Positions 5,778 through 6,869 of a stretch of DNA of 6,869 nucleotides are shown in pieces. Position 1 is the first letter of the stretch. Every line of letters begins with the position of its first letter. The DNA lies in NCBI GenBank assembly GCA_029861795.1, contig JAOTYS010000255.1, forward strand, positions 1 to 6,869, given 5' to 3'. The stretch is from Gammaproteobacteria bacterium (GTDB lineage Bacteria > Pseudomonadota > Gammaproteobacteria > Arenicellales > JAOTYS01). The translations under genes and the position numbers were made by a program. The notes under the pieces were generated by a model. It saw only the letters and a list, made by a program, of their open reading frames with translations. It was not told where the DNA came from and did no database searches.

Positions 5778-6818
5778 TTAAGCATATTCGCGAACCTGAC
5801 TTCTCGCCTGATCGAGGGTAACTCCACCTGCACGATTGCGTTGTGATGAACGCCGTGTGAGGGGTTGTATTCGTTGCGTTGGATCCCTCGGTATATCAGA
5901 TAACCCGTCTAGCACCTGGGCGGCAGCGTCGGCGTCGTTACAGATGAGCGTCATATCACAGCCGGCGTGTAACGCTGCGTCGACGCGACTCACCGCATTA
6001 CCACGGGTGGTTGCACCTTGCATCGTCAGATCGTCACTGAATATTACACCGTTGAATGCAAGCTCGCCCCGCAATACCTGTTGCAGCCAGTATTGAGAAA
6101 AAGTTGGGATCTCCTGATCCATTTCCACATACTGTACATGCGCCGTCATCACTCCGATTAGCCCTTGTTCAATGAGCCTACGATACGGCATCAAATCACA
6201 TGCCGAGACGTCCTGGTATGACCTGTGGTCGCAGGGGAGACAAACATGCGAATCGTCGCTTACCCCACCGTGGCCCGGGAAGTGTTTCCCAATGGCAGAC
6301 ATGCCGGCGTTAGACATCCCCTGCATGAATGCGCTTGCTAGATCACTAACGCAGTGCGGTGTACGGTGAAAAGCGCGGTCACCGATGACATCACTGCCGG
6401 TCGTTGCGACGTCCAATACCGGGGCAAAACTTATATCCACGCCGACAGCGCGTAATTCCGCCGCCATTACCCACCCCGAGGCTTCAGCCAGTCGAATACC
6501 CTCAGCGGCATCACGATCATAGAGTTCACCGATGCGGCCTGCGGGCGGCAATACCGTGAAGCCATCGCGAAACCGTTGTACCCTCCCCCCTTCCTGATCC
6601 ACAGCCACCAGCAATGAAGGCGTGCGCAGGCAATGCAGCTCATCGACCAAGCGCTTCAGTTGATCCAGAGACTCATAATTACGTTCAAACAGTATTACCC
6701 CGCCGACCAGAGGATGGCTTAGCGTCTCACGTTCTTGTGTGGAGAGCTCTGCACCAACCAAATCGACCATCACTGGCCCCAACAAACCCTGAGGTCGCGA
6801 CGAAGCCACCGCACTCAA
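5778..6818 (-). CDS. nagZ: Beta-N-acetylhexosaminidase (peptidoglycan recycling, glycoside hydrolase family 3)
   Basis: NagZ is a cytoplasmic enzyme that cleaves N-acetylglucosamine from 1,6-anhydro-muropeptides during cell-wall recycling; in many Gram-negatives its products induce AmpC beta-lactamase. The protein is 346 residues (E. coli 341), a single GH3 TIM barrel. Visible are HPLVGGVILFERNY (35-48), VDQEGGRVQRFRDGF (73-87), DISFAPVLDV (128-137), the family signature KHFPGHGG (178-185) with the Asp189-Ser190-His191 dyad that acts as general acid/base, and FSDDLTMQGA (260-269) with the catalytic nucleophile Asp. The start is uncertain. The frame opens with TTG at 6818, just after in-frame stops; no ATG occurs until 6770, which would remove the conserved GPV of GPVMVDL. 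TTG 6818, GTG 6809, or the TTG codons just before GPV are all possible. The C-terminus after about residue 322 diverges from E. coli and is shorter. The gene starts 9 bp after the stop of the preceding gene and so may be in an operon with it. Confidence 0.94.
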   Translation of the reverse strand: MSAVASSRPQGLLGPVMVDLVGAELSTQERETLSHPLVGGVILFERNYESLDQLKRLVDELHCLRTPSLLVAVDQEGGRVQRFRDGFTVLPPAGRIGELYDRDAAEGIRLAEASGWVMAAELRAVGVDISFAPVLDVATTGSDVIGDRAFHRTPHCVSDLASAFMQGMSNAGMSAIGKHFPGHGGVSDDSHVCLPCDHRSYQDVSACDLMPYRRLIEQGLIGVMTAHVQYVEMDQEIPTFSQYWLQQVLRGELAFNGVIFSDDLTMQGATTRGNAVSRVDAALHAGCDMTLICNDADAAAQVLDGLSDIPRDPTQRIQPLTRRSSQRNRAGGVTLDQARSQVREYA

Positions 6819-6827
6819 AGCAAGCTA

Positions 6828-6869
6828 CTAGCCCTTTATGTGGACGCGAGTGCCCACCGGGGTGATGTC
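6828..6869 (-). CDS. C-terminal fragment of an upstream gene, possibly an L,D-transpeptidase
   Basis: The frame entering from the right edge encodes DITPVGTRVHIKG and ends in two consecutive TAG codons (6830-6828 and 6827-6825), 9 bp before the TTG start of nagZ. The ending VGTxVxI resembles the last strand of YkuD-type L,D-transpeptidases (ErfK/YbiS), which crosslink peptidoglycan or attach lipoprotein, and such a neighbour would suit nagZ. With only 13 residues this is a guess about identity, and even its coding status is inferred from the in-frame ending and tight spacing. Confidence 0.35.
   Translation of the reverse strand, partial: DITPVGTRVHIKG

Noticed and set aside
5645..5833. A 62-codon minus-strand frame overlapping the end of nagZ, with an internal ATG at 5785
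   Set aside because: No recognisable motif, GTG start without a ribosome binding site, and most of it lies in spacer DNA; not supportable as a gene, although it is mentioned with the nagZ C-terminus.

Overview
The window holds six near-certain genes or gene parts plus a short fragment of a seventh. All lie on the minus strand except efp. It looks like a chromosomal housekeeping stretch of a proteobacterium, most likely a gammaproteobacterium. UvrC, PgsA and NagZ follow the Escherichia coli proteins closely in length and motif order, and uvrC directly followed by pgsA is a classic proteobacterial arrangement. The EF-P reads more like the alphaproteobacterial type, and a family 5 uracil-DNA glycosylase stands directly upstream of uvrC. 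The lineage is therefore not a standard enteric or pseudomonad, and an uncultured or deep-branching group is plausible.

Layout from left to right: (1) 1-434, minus, the first 144 codons of pgsA (phosphatidylglycerophosphate synthase), running off the left edge. (2) 441-2261 (or 2282), minus, uvrC. (3) 2282-2950, minus, a family 5 (UDGb-type) Fe-S uracil-DNA glycosylase. These three are read in the order udg, uvrC, pgsA with almost no spacing and should form one operon. (4) 2951-3169, a divergent intergenic region with an AT-rich candidate promoter for udg and an extended -10 promoter candidate for efp. (5) 3170-3733, plus, efp. (6) 3762-5486, minus, a RecQ-like helicase convergent with efp across 28 bp. 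(7) 5487-5777, a 291-bp gap with small palindromes but no recognisable gene. (8) 5778-6818, minus, nagZ. (9) 6828-6869, minus, the last 13 codons of an upstream gene, perhaps an L,D-transpeptidase.

The main theme is genome maintenance: uracil excision (udg), nucleotide excision repair (uvrC) and a DNA helicase (recQ-like). The rest is envelope work (pgsA for anionic phospholipid, nagZ for peptidoglycan recycling) and translation (efp). I see no mobile element, CRISPR array, RNA gene or defence cassette, and no convincing undescribed multi-gene system. The points most worth a second look are the rearranged domain order and basic tails of the RecQ-like helicase, the glycosylase-UvrC repair operon, and the phylogenetic mismatch of EF-P.
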